The translations under genes and the position numbers were made by a program. DNA of 64,000 nt from Lytechinus variegatus. Taxonomy: Eukaryota > Echinodermata > Echinoidea > Temnopleuroida > Toxopneustidae. Positions 54,980-64,000 of the stretch are shown here, piece after piece; positions within the stretch are counted from its first letter, which is position 1, and each line of letters begins with the position of its first letter. The stretch is taken from the NCBI RefSeq assembly GCF_018143015.1, contig NC_054740.1, positions 49,674,740-49,738,739 of the forward strand. The letters are read 5' to 3'. The notes below the pieces were generated by a model. That model did no database searches, was not told the DNA's origin, and was given only the letters and a program-made list of their open reading frames with translations.

Positions 54980-55446
54980 AGTAAAAGTTTCAACAAAATC
55001 AGACAACCTGTTATGAAGAGTTATGAACTTTGAAAATTCAAATAAATCCTTATTATAAATATCCTTGGGTTCGCAACTTTATCAGCATCTCTGATATTAA
55101 CATAGACAACTCTCCATTCATTTTGTACACATTATTTCAACTTTCCTTCCTTTTCAAGAAAAATACAAATTTGTTAAATTTCATATTTAAATATGACATA
55201 GTTACATCAATTCTGCAAACATTTTGAGAAAAGTGATATTGATTTCTGACTTAGAATTTCATATCAATCACTTTCTTTGAAAAATCATGTACAAAATCAA
55301 TCAAAAATTGTCATATCACAAAGTTGCCAACTAAAGGATCCCACTAATAGTGATTTACTGAAATTTTCAAAATTTATCACTCTTCAACACATTCTCCAGT
55401 TTTGCTCAAATTTTCAATGTTTACCCTTCTTCCTCATCTCCATTCA
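54980..55446. repeat. Copy of the segment at 23.95-24.5 kb
   Basis: Shares ACAACTCTCCATTCAT, GAGTTATGAACTTTGAAAAT and AACACATTCTCCA with the earlier segment in the same order. Divergence is substantial. It lies 3' (on the minus strand) of the exon remnants at 55.4-57.5 kb, as the earlier copy lies 3' of the exon at 24.6-24.8 kb, so both could be 3' portions of duplicated genes. Confidence 0.65.
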
Positions 55447-55716
55447 CTAAAAGCACACTGATGCTTGGGTTACATGCTCCTTTTTAACAAATACACTGAT
55501 CTTTGATGATGGAGATGTTGTCACCACAGTCGCTGCTAACACTTCGCAAGCGCTCACTTTCACTGGATCCCCAGTCTTAATGTTGTGACTGTCGACACTA
55601 TCCCACACGTTTACCGTTACCAGATCGTCAGCATCGTTGGACAGCTTCAAGCACTTCATGGTTCCACCATAGAGCTATTAGCTCCATGGTTCCAACTTGA
55701 GACCCAGATCTTATCT

Positions 55717-56561
55717 GTTATCACAAACATAAGCATAAATAATCATCAGTAGAAATGTCTTCAGAAAACGTCACTATTATAAAATTTATCCACATATTAC
55801 ACCCATCAATTTCATCTTAAACACATTCCTGATATTTCTAAAGCAAAACCAAATACATATCAAACTTATCACTACAAATACCAAATAATTCTTTTAAACA
55901 TTAGTTACATAAATATAATTTTACATTTCTAAAACATTACAGCTAAAACATTTTGCCAAATTGAAGTAACCTTATCACATTCGCAAAATAAATGAACTAA
56001 AGTTTAAACTTTGGTATCACACAATGACCAATTCAGATAATCTCTTCATTTCATCTTATGAAGAAACTCATTTAAAGCAATAGCCTTATGTAAAATCTTG
56101 AAATAAAAGGATCTCAATTTTCTATCAAACTCACAAAAAAAATAGCTATTATAGATCTTTGATGGTCCATTAATACCATTCTCTAACAAATTTCTTTAGT
56201 TACAACTACTCCACAAATTTTAGATACATGTCATAATTTTATTTCCCAATACTACAGTATATTAACTGATACCCACCAATATACCAAAATATTTCAATCA
56301 AATATTGTATCAAAGTAACAGCTTTATGTGTTGACATCTTGTACTCAGATTAAAAGCTCTCAAGAACTATAGCATTACAAACCTCTTTACTTATATCAGG
56401 TCTTTTCTACTTTAATGAAACATGCCAAAACCTTCAATTCTCTTACACTCATCAATACTTCTAAGCACAATTATATGATCCCATAAAATAAAAGAAAAAC
56501 AATTAACTTAAAATCAAGCCAACATACATCTTCAACAAACTGCTGAAAAATCTATACTTAC
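55717..56561. other. Intron of the 55-57-kb remnant
   Basis: A/C-rich on the plus strand, low complexity; no exon or insertion recognised. Confidence 0.4.
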
Positions 56562-56698
56562 TTCTCTAACTGTTCCTGAAACGGATACACGCCTTTTTTA
56601 GGACTCCCTCTGATTTCTGAGAAAGGAACAACCTGTGGATTCACGTAGCTCTCAATGATGTCTTCATTAACAGTAACATCTCCACACCTCTTCATGAT

Positions 56699-57288
56699 CT
56701 GTCATAATATATAAAACAATAACAAATAAAAAGCACAAAATCCTCTGAATTTAAACCACATATAGTATTCTCTTCATATCCAAAATTAAAAATCAACAAC
56801 ATAGCAACAATTCCTAATAAAACAACAAATCTAAAAAAACAATCATGAAAAATTTCCAACAATAAAACTCAAAACACAGCATAATATCATAAGAAATTAA
56901 GCCAACTAAAACCATTACAATTCCGATATATCATTGTTTTTATATCTTCCCGACCCAAATCTAAATATATCATAACACAAACCATTTCATACTTTGATAA
57001 ACACATCCTCATACACTTTTTTCAATACATCTACACAATACAAAAAAAATTCTATTTCTAAATATTACCTGCTCCAAATCTTTCAAAACTTTTTCCACTA
57101 AACTGTACTCATTTTCAAATTGAAACAAACATCTTGTACAATAAAATTATATTTCTAATCTACTACACCATTTACCTATATTCCCAAAGGTCCAAGAAAA
57201 AAGGACAACAATTAGAAATATATCATAATAATATCTTCTCTAAAAACAATCAAACAAAAAATAGAAATCAACAAAAACTAATACTTAC
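56699..57288. other. Intron of the 55-57-kb remnant
   Basis: A/C-rich on the plus strand, with no recognised repeat. Confidence 0.4.
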
Positions 57289-57532
57289 AACAGTGTGATT
57301 TGTCACATTCAAATCTCCTTGTGCTTTAAAAGGTCCTCCCGCGAAATTCATCCCGGACTTTAGAGCCATTAACTTCCTTTGTGTCTTCTCAAATTGAGGC
57401 TTGCAGTAGAGCTCTCGAACAGTATCTCCGTCCTTTTCACTGCCATCCGATAAAAACTATCGCCATTTTTCTTGCTCCTTAGCTCCATTTCTTCCACTAC
57501 ATGAAATTTGCGAGGCCCAGACATTTCACTTG

Positions 57533-57572
57533 CTTTCTAAAGGGCGCAGGTTCGAGTCCTGGGGTAAACAAG
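57533..57572 (+). other. tRNA 3'-half-like segment with pol III B box
   Basis: GCGCAGGTTCGAGTCCTGGG contains a perfect pol III B box (GGTTCGAGTCC) with four of five T-stem pairs, followed by TAAACAAG and a T-run like a terminator. No A box, D arm or acceptor 5' strand precedes it; the adjacent bases are the start of the 55-57-kb remnant. It may be a truncated SINE or tRNA gene fragment. Confidence 0.5.
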
Positions 57573-58091
57573 ATTTTTTTTCCATATTTTTTCTTTTTAC
57601 CCCCTCGTACATGATCTTTCATGATAATTTAATGGTATAAAAGTTAAAATTTAGCACGATAAAACAGATTTTAATTACTTTTTTTCATATCACATGTATT
57701 GTCATACATCAAAGAGACCCTTTTCAGTGCTTTATCATCTCTCGTCTTTCACAAGTATTCCATCCATAATGAGCATTCTGTTGTCATCATGAAGATCATA
57801 TTGATATGTATGAACATGGTAATAGTGATCATGATGGCGAGTATAAAGACAGACCACCTAATTCGTCCGCATGACGAATCAAATTCAAGTGTTTTTTTTT
57901 TCTTTTTATAATACTTAATATTTAAGAAACATAATTATACCAGAGAAAATCATTAGTTCTTTACAAATGATCTAAAATGATACATATTTATTTTATTTAC
58001 CCCAGAATCTTAAAGAAATACTAGCTCCAATCAAAATGGAACTAGATGAATTTAGAAATTAATTGTGTAAGTAAAATAATATGATTCCTAC
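57573..58091. other. Stretch with no recognised feature
   Basis: AT-rich. A C-terminal exon of the tyrosine-recombinase gene would be expected around here because the last recognised exon ends in phase 1, but none was found. Confidence 0.35.
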
Positions 58092-58646
58092 CAGTTCCTA
58101 CGCGTTCAACACTTGGAGGCGGAGAGGGGCCAGCAGGTTCATCTTGTGAGTCAACTGATGTAGGTGAACATGGTGGAGATTCTGCAGCTGTTGCAGGCCT
58201 TCCTGCCGTAGCTAAATAAATCAATGTGTAAAATGCTTTCAGTATATATATGGATTTATATTGCACTTTTATGCTTTTTTTTATGTCCAAAATGTCGATA
58301 ATATAATGCCAAAGAAAATTCAGTAGGTAAGATATCTGTACAACAAAATAATGCATAATGCATCATTAACATGGTGACACACAACAGAATATATTCCTTT
58401 GTAAATGCCTTCTGCAAGAATATCTTAAGTCTAATTTCAATGGCATGTTTATGAAATATGAAATACTAAGATAAAGAAATACTAGTATTCTAGTATTCTA
58501 GCCCCTTGAAATGATTAGATTCCTACCGGTTTCTGAGGGTTCAACACTTGGAGGCGGAGAGGGGCCAGCAGGTTCTTCTTGTGAGTCAACTGATGTAGGT
58601 GAACATGGTGGAGATTCTGCAGCTGTTGTAGGCCTTCCTGCCGTAG
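58092..58646 (-). repeat. Tandem exon duplication
   Basis: Exons 58,646-58,527 and 58,211-58,092 are both 120 bp and begin CTACGGCAGG. They encode ATAGRPTTAAESPPCSPTS and ATAGRPATAAESPPCSPTS, and diverge at their 3' ends (VEPSETG versus VERVGTG). The adjoining intron edges (AAATAAATCAATGTGTAAAA) also match. A symmetrical phase-1 exon can be duplicated or skipped without breaking the frame. Confidence 0.85.
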
Positions 58647-61600
58647 CTAAATAAATCAATGTGTAAAATGTTTTCAGAATATGTTTGACTCTGATATCAG
58701 CTATCACACCCCCTACAGTGGTGGTACTGAAATACTTGATGTTTATCCACTTTCTACTTTTTAGCTTTTTACCCTTCAAAAGATAGCCACAAGGAAAACA
58801 ATGTGAAATAAATTGAATGCAATTGTCTGCACTTATTTGCATAGAATGAAAAATGGGCCTGAAACAAAATAAGTTGACCTGTGTGCTGATTTTCCAAACA
58901 TCTACATGACCCTTCCCTTTTAATACTGCTGCTGTTGTTGTTGTTCAGGAACCCATTTAAATCTTGACAAATTGTACGACGGTTTTGAGCTTGAGAATTC
59001 ATGTAAGATAGAAATCAACGAAGAAACAAAATACAAGGTACAAACAAACATATAAACATGACTGATCCGAGAAGTGTAAAGTGTGTTATTTGCTTTATAC
59101 ATCTTTAGCCAATCATGTTCATACCTGTACATTTTTCCCATTCTCTCTGCCCTGCGCTAACATCTTCATCTGGACATGGTTCTAAAAATACACATGATTG
59201 TTATAACACAAAAATGATTATAGATACAGGCTTTATAAAAGTAAAAGTCATCAGAGGACATATGACTAAAAAAAACAATGTTGCACTAAAACCTATATTC
59301 TCCTGTCCCTTTGCCACTGAGAGCATAGGTGCAGGACATTCTCCTTACTAGATTCAGCTAATTTATCATACTCGCAAAAGGCAAGGCTTCCTCACAAGAC
59401 AGCAGGCATTTCCTGATTTTGATTAAAATACCATATTTCCCAGGGCCAGAAACTGGAAATTTTGGTTCAGACTAGTCTGTTCAACACCTTTACCTGCACA
59501 CGTATGTAACTAAAAGATTCTAATAAAATGGGATGTGCAATAAACATGAACATTTTGGTTGTTAGTGTAGAAAAAGATTCCCATGCAAAAAACAACAACA
59601 AAATATGCCGACATAAAGTCTTTAAGGTATTATTCACAAGTATCTAAAATATCCAGAATTTTTCATTGTAAGTGAATGAGTGCACAGACATTCATGAGCA
59701 CAACTGTTTTACAGGATGTTAATGTCAAAAGGAATTACGAAACTAGATGAATCTTCAACCATGCATGGTCGAAATTTATGCCTCCGCCTTTTTGAATGAA
59801 AATTCAATAAATGCTCTGAAGAAATAAGCTAAAATAATGTTGTTATTGCATTTAATATCTGAAATATGACTGCAAATAATATGCCATGCCACTCCTGTGT
59901 GCATGAATATCACTTTTAATTATGGGAAATTTATCAGGATACATTTAGAGTACACTGTACAAAACTGGAAAAATGGTCTTATTCAAATGACACTGTGTCG
60001 GCCATGTATGAAGTTGATCCGTCAAATGGTTCTTAAATTATCGTGAGAAAGGGCGATTTTCATGTATACAATGACATCTATGACCTTGACCTTTGACCTC
60101 ATGACCCTCAAATCTAATCACACCATTGTTCCTCCCATATGCACACATGAGCCAAGTTTGACATTGATCCGTCAAATGGTTCTTAAGTTATTGTCAGAAC
60201 AACCCATTTTTATGTATATAATGACTTCTATGACCTTTGACCTTTGATCTTGAGATCCCCAAATCTAATCAGATAATTGTCCCTACCATATGCATAACAA
60301 GCCAAGTTTGGAGTTGATTCGTCAAATGGTTGTTAAGTTATTGCGAGAACAAAAACGGGACGGAGAGACAACCCGAAAACATAATGCCTCCGGCGACCAC
60401 CTTTGGTTGGCGGAGGCATAAAAAAATTTGGACCATGCATACATTCTTCAGGATAACAGAAAGAGCGAAATGAAATAAAGCATTACACACTACTAATAAC
60501 ATGTTTGCTCAATTTCAGGTTATAATATACATGTAGACATAGGGATACCCACCATACACCCATATTTTCATGAAGTACAATGTTTTTATGAAATACTTTA
60601 TTGGCAAAAAATGAAGAATGGTAATATAATAAAGAAGTTCGGAAGTAATACAAATCCCCTTGAGAAGCCTTGAGAAATGGGTTACTGACATAACACTACA
60701 CTATCCAGTTACATAACTGTGATGTCAGTAGATGTATTTCTAGGTAAATTTAACTTTTTTTAAATTGGAATATCATGAGGACACACAGTTGTTTCCAAAA
60801 AAAAAAAGGCCAGATGCAATGTAAAGATAAAAGTACCTGAATATCAGTAAAAGGATGGTGTGCAAACGAGGTGTAACAATAAGATACATTAAAGAAACTT
60901 ACGTCTACTTGACTGGTCATCTTCTTGAACATCTCCATCAGGGGCATCGTCTTCTTCACAAGATTCTGCAGTGAAAAGAGAGAGATGAGGGGCTTCGGAG
61001 GAGAGGTTTGTCCAATATCTCAAATTTTAGAAAGACAGTTGACTTCAGAAAGGTTGACCTACTTGAAGCATAATGCTTTGGTATGTGGCAGTTTCAGTAA
61101 CTGAGTAACAGAGTACTCCAAGTGCCTCTTCACCTTCAAATGCTTTATATCATGTGTAGATGGGCTTAACAAGAGAAAGATCCAGCTGGTCTTCATGCTA
61201 GAAAACGAGAGTGGGAATATCCTTGGACGTCAGGTGTTGGATGTGAGGGTGTGCACCTGGCCGGGGAGGGATCGGAAGACGGAAGAGAAAGCCTTTGAGA
61301 GGTCCAAAGCGCCTCAGAAGAAACCCCTCAAGAGAGGTGGCAAAGTGACAACTATGGTAGGCGTTACATCTCTCTCAAAGAAGGCGAAGAAGGATGAAGA
61401 AACGTTCTACATTCCAGCTCATGGGGGATAGAGCCTTCTCTCATTCTGGTCCTCATCTTTGGAATAGGCTCCCACTTCATATACGTAGCCTATCAGCCCT
61501 CAGTGATTTCAAAGCTGCCCTCAAATTCCATCCTTTTTAAATTGACTTATATGTAGCTTGTAAATTGACTTGTATGTAGCTTGTAAATTGACTTATATGT

Positions 61601-64000
61601 AGCTTAGGAATTTAATTTTTCCAATATGATTTTTTTTTCCTATTATGTGTTAAAACAGCATATATAAGTATCGCTATTATTAAATTCAAATACTGTCAGA
61701 TGAAAAAAATATATATTTTCTCTTAATGACTCTATTTCAGGGAGCTTTTGGGTTGAGAATATGCTTTGTAATCAATTTTCAGCAGAATACATCAAATACA
61801 TATAATAATCTAAATCATGTTATGTTTCATGAAAAAACAATAACAAAATGTGACCTATAATGACTGACAGTTGATTCTCATGATTCTCATAGTCTAAGAA
61901 CGAAAACCGGACCAAAAATCATTCCATAGGTTTCTAGATACCTTCCCCCCTCTTTCCTCATCGTATGAACCAGGATTGTTTTTTTTTTTACTACACTGGG
62001 CTTTACTACCATAAGTCTAGGAACATGCAGGTGAATGTATAATTCCAACATATTTGAATACGCCTCTGTGGATTATTTTTGTACAGCCGAACCTCGTTAT
62101 AAGGAGGTCCTGAGAACCAGAGAAATTACCTCTTTATATTGAAACCTTGTTATATCAGGACTGAGATTTTTTATATGTGAATTATGCTTCAAGTAATAAA
62201 TAAATGAATAAATTAAATGACCTGATACTTTTACTCATTTAACAGTTTTAGAATGATGGTAATGATAATCACACCGAATATGCCTTCTTGTTGTTCTTAT
62301 CTCAGCAATGATCTCTTTATACTCTTGTAATCGTCTTATGTATAAGAACGAATGTATTACGTGCATGCCAGTATTTTGTATTAATTTGTCTCTCCTTGAT
62401 TATGTATATTTGTAATTTGTATGTTTGCATGTAAACAAAATTAATTTCCATTAAGTTGGACAATAAAACATTATTATATATGTTGTAACTTTGAAATGAA
62501 ATAGAATACAAAAAAATGGGACCAGAAAATTTACCCTGTTATAACGAGAGCTTGTTATGTCAGTGCTCTTTATAACGAGGTTCCACTGTACTCATATATA
62601 TCAGAATGGAAAAGTCTTTTGGAATAAAGATGTTTGAGAATACTTGTGCTCACCATTAAGATTGACATTGATACTGTCCAAGGACATTCCAGAACACTCG
62701 TTCATCTGTCCCTTTTCCATTAGCAGCAGTATTTTTGCGATCTTAGCTACCTGAAGTGTGTTCTCTGACAATCTATAAAATTCTCTATGTACTTGAATGT
62801 TGTGGCCCATGAAGGTGGCGAGTACATCCAGTTCATTGTCCTTCAGACATAATATCTGTGACATGGTCGCCACATGTTTCCTCAGCTGAGTGGATGTGAT
62901 GTTTTCTGGATGTTCTGCTCCAGACAACTGAGCACACTTTCTCACAGCATCACAACCCCTATAAGGTGTGGTACAACCTGGGCGTGCAAACAGGTACATA
63001 TTGGACTCTAGGACTCCAGCATCTTGCCTAACGTTTTCATCTGCCAAAACATCGAGTGCTTCTTTCATTCCCTTCGTCAGAACCACAGGAACTGTTCTCC
63101 CTCTCTTTCCGGGTATTTCAACTCTTGACAGTTTCTTGCAAAGCTCCTTTTCAAGCTTGTTGAGGCCTTGTAGAACGTCTTTGTTGACTTCTCCATTACG
63201 CTTTTTGTAGTTTTCTACTGTCATCCTTTCCACCTCTCCACTACGCTTCCTATGAAACAGGACTGTCTGGGCAAGCATAGCTTGGCCCAACTTGGAGAAA
63301 TCTTCCCTGTTTACAGAACCTGCTGTGATGTGTGCCATTGACTCCTGCACCTGGCCCTGGATAGTCTTGTGCACCTTTTGTATGTTAGATGACAAAGGAA
63401 TTATTGTTGGTCTGTTCCTCTTTGCTGCGTACAGAGTCTTGAGGGCACCTGTTGAAACCTCAGCCCATTCAATAGAGCATAGTTCACCAAACTGTTCAGC
63501 CTTTTCTTTCTGACTTGTGTCCATATTTTTCAGTGCATCAGCCACAAGAATCCTGGAACACTTTTTGAGAGAGTGTCCTACTTTTAGCGCTAGTGAAGGT
63601 GTCTTATACTTCCCTGAGCTCTCATCCAAGCCTGCTATATTGTTGACAGCTCTGACCACATCATCAAACATCTGTGGGTCAATGGTCTCAGACAAACAGT
63701 TGATGCCTGGTCTTATAGATCTCATTTGAAGGAGTAACCGACCCATTTCCCTCAACTTTTGTCCAACGTAGTTGTAATGGTTTTCTGAATCCTGGAACTT
63801 TGACAGAATTTGTGCACCTAGCTTTATGATTAAATCATCATGCCGCACTGCTAAGCTAACATCATCATGAGTCATTCTGTGGAAGACCTCCTCTCGAAGT
63901 CTAACAGGCACTTTTGGCATTGGCAGCATCATGGAACATTGAGACTGAAAACTTCCAGATCCCTTTCTTTCACTTCCAACACACTTCTTTCTGTGTTCCC
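58092..64000 (-). CDS. Tyrosine-recombinase-like gene, 3' exons (5' end outside window)
   Basis: The large exon is open from the window end to 62,654. Counting from MMLPMPKVPVRLREEVFH at 63,932, tyrosine-recombinase-like residues are R230 (HRKRSGEVER), R351 in TSTQLRKHVATMSQ (His of the HxxR box replaced by Thr), H377 (FMGHN) and candidate nucleophile Y386 (VHREFYRLSE). Upstream, HRKKCVGSERKGS suggests part of a zinc-binding region. The exon ends G/GTGAGC in phase 1, and all later exons join in phase 1: 60965-60903 (SCEEDDAPDGDVQEDD), 59182-59126, 58646-58527 and 58211-58092. The last two are near-identical 120-bp exons (ESPPCSPTSVDSQ). Such proteins occur across animals, probably derived from Crypton- or DIRS-type recombinases. 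Catalytic activity is doubtful given the missing His. Confidence 0.7.
59740..60426. repeat. TGACC-type tandem repeat element, copy 3
   Basis: Opens AAACTAGATGAATC with ATTTATGCCTCCGCC and closes CATAATGCCTCC then TTGGCGGAGGCATAA. About three units carry ATGACCTTTGACC or TTGACCTTTGACC. The left part (59,800-59,990) is replaced by unrelated AT-rich DNA. It lies in an intron of the tyrosine-recombinase gene. Confidence 0.85.
61090..61437 (+). pseudogene. p53/p63/p73-family DNA-binding domain fragment
   Basis: From about 61,111 a frame reads EYSKCLFTFKCFISCVDGLN, then KRKIQLVFMLENESGNILGR, QVLDVRVCTWPGRDRKTEE and a basic KKPLKRGGK tail, stopping at 61,435. This is the second half of the p53-family domain. 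It shows the C-X3-C zinc pair (CFISC), the loop-3 arginine region (GLNKR), and the R of VRVC corresponding to human R273. The following human C277 position is W, and the R248 position is K. No intron interrupts it, although these residues are split by introns in vertebrate p53. The N-terminal half of the domain is missing, and a frame slip lies near 61,105. It is antisense within the first intron of the tyrosine-recombinase gene. It looks like a processed copy. Confidence 0.8.
61427..61612 (+). mobile_element. LINE 3' end fused to the p53-like fragment
   Basis: In a frame different from the p53-like one, GDRAFSHSGPHLWNRLPLHI then RSLSALSDFKAALKFHPF and a stop (61,539) reproduces the conserved C-terminus of a LINE ORF2. 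After it come three tandem ~25-bp copies of TGTAAATTGACTTATATG and TAGCT, a LINE-type 3' tail. The p53-like frame ends within 10 bp of where this begins. Confidence 0.8.
61613..62080. other. Intronic stretch, no feature seen
   Basis: AT-rich, with short A- and T-runs. No exon or terminal repeat recognised. Confidence 0.4.
62084..62588. mobile_element. pogo/Tigger-like MITE, 505 bp
   Basis: The left end CAGCCGAACCTCGTTATAA matches the right end read inversely, CAGTGGAACCTCGTTATAA. TA flanks both sides (62,082-62,083 and 62,589-62,590). CAGTNGAACCTCGTTATAA is typical of Tc1/mariner/pogo-group elements. A second, internal GTTATAACGAGAG-like word lies near the right end. It is non-coding and lies just downstream of the tyrosine-recombinase exon. 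Confidence 0.85.

Larger units (their letters stand above)
55447..57524 (-). pseudogene. Unknown gene remnant, three exons
   Basis: The first exon starts at ATG 57,524 (MSGPRKFHVVEEMELRSKKN). About 80 nt later the better-supported frame shifts by one base to DGDTVRELYCKP, ALKSGMNFAGGPFKAQGDLN, ending at GTAAGT (57,289) in phase 0. Exon 2 (56,698-56,562), after ttatgacag, encodes MKRCGDVTVNEDIIESYVNP and GSPKKGVYPFQEQLE and ends at GTAAGT in phase 2. The third exon (about 55,716-55,447) encodes KCLKLSNDADDLVTVNVWD, KTGDPVKVSACEVLA and a stop. Its 5' part is disturbed by a duplicated GGAACCAT. Alternating beta-strand-like residues in exon 3 could form an OB-like fold, but this is weak. Probably a decaying gene; family not recognised. 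Confidence 0.5.

Noticed and set aside
61195-61437. Possible functional p53-family gene
   Set aside because: Only the second half of the DNA-binding domain is present, without introns, and it runs into a LINE tail; no transactivation or tetramerisation region nearby.
1-64000. LTR retrovirus, Polinton or other capsid-bearing element
   Set aside because: No gag/pol, envelope, capsid, protein-primed polymerase or paired LTRs were recognised; the only reverse transcriptase is LINE-type.

Overview
The window is AT-rich metazoan DNA dominated by transposable elements. The TGACCTTTGACC-type repeats, GCAGGTGAG-bounded repeats, CTAG-rich patches and a tRNA-derived SINE are familiar from echinoderm genomes, most likely a sea urchin. 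That attribution is inference, not proof. Coding exons lie mostly on the minus strand, separated by long introns, and were recognised by matching reading phase across GT/AG junctions.

Layout. 1-5.5 kb: diverged tandem repeats, then a ~4.3 kb non-coding element with 16-bp terminal inverted repeats and several short words repeated in both orientations. 5.5-6.4 kb: two exons of a hAT/ZNF862-like protein (minus). 7.3-10.2 kb: a decayed CR1-like LINE (minus). 10.2-13.3 kb: nothing recognised. 13.9-15.2 kb: a Mutator-like foldback element with ~220-bp arms and a perfect 9-bp target duplication. 15.5-16.5 kb: an orphan L1-type ORF1 protein (minus). 17.7-19.8 kb: a two-exon PHD-finger gene whose intron holds a pogo-like MITE; 20.2-20.4 kb: a single C2H2-finger ORF. 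20.6-22.5 kb: degenerate ATGACGAAATG-like repeat DNA with a SINE. 24.6-28.0 kb: two phase-matched exons of an unknown gene, interleaved with repeats that carry DR1 nuclear-receptor half-site pairs.

The most striking object is a ~19.2 kb DNA transposon (28,272-47,488). Its termini begin CACTGCAAAAACTA, its ends are packed with GGTGTTA subterminal repeats, and it carries two genes on one strand. One is an eight-exon protein of unknown function whose phases match at every junction except one. The other is a C2H2-finger DDE-type transposase starting 42 bp after the first gene's stop. This fits a CACTA/EnSpm-like two-product layout. A second CACTG-type element (47,662-54,250) sits 173 bp away, inserted in a TGACC-type repeat whose two halves flank it. 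Both have received smaller MITEs.

54.3-64 kb: remnants of an unknown gene (55.4-57.5 kb), then a minus-strand gene with a tyrosine-recombinase-like exon (62,654 to the window end) and four short downstream exons, the last two a tandem exon duplication. In its first intron, antisense, lies an intron-less fragment of a p53/p63/p73-type DNA-binding domain joined directly to the 3' end of a LINE, which looks like a chimeric retrocopy.

No complete host gene is certain. The best candidates for real genes are the PHD-finger gene and the tyrosine-recombinase gene. No LTR retrovirus, Polinton or CRISPR array was recognised.
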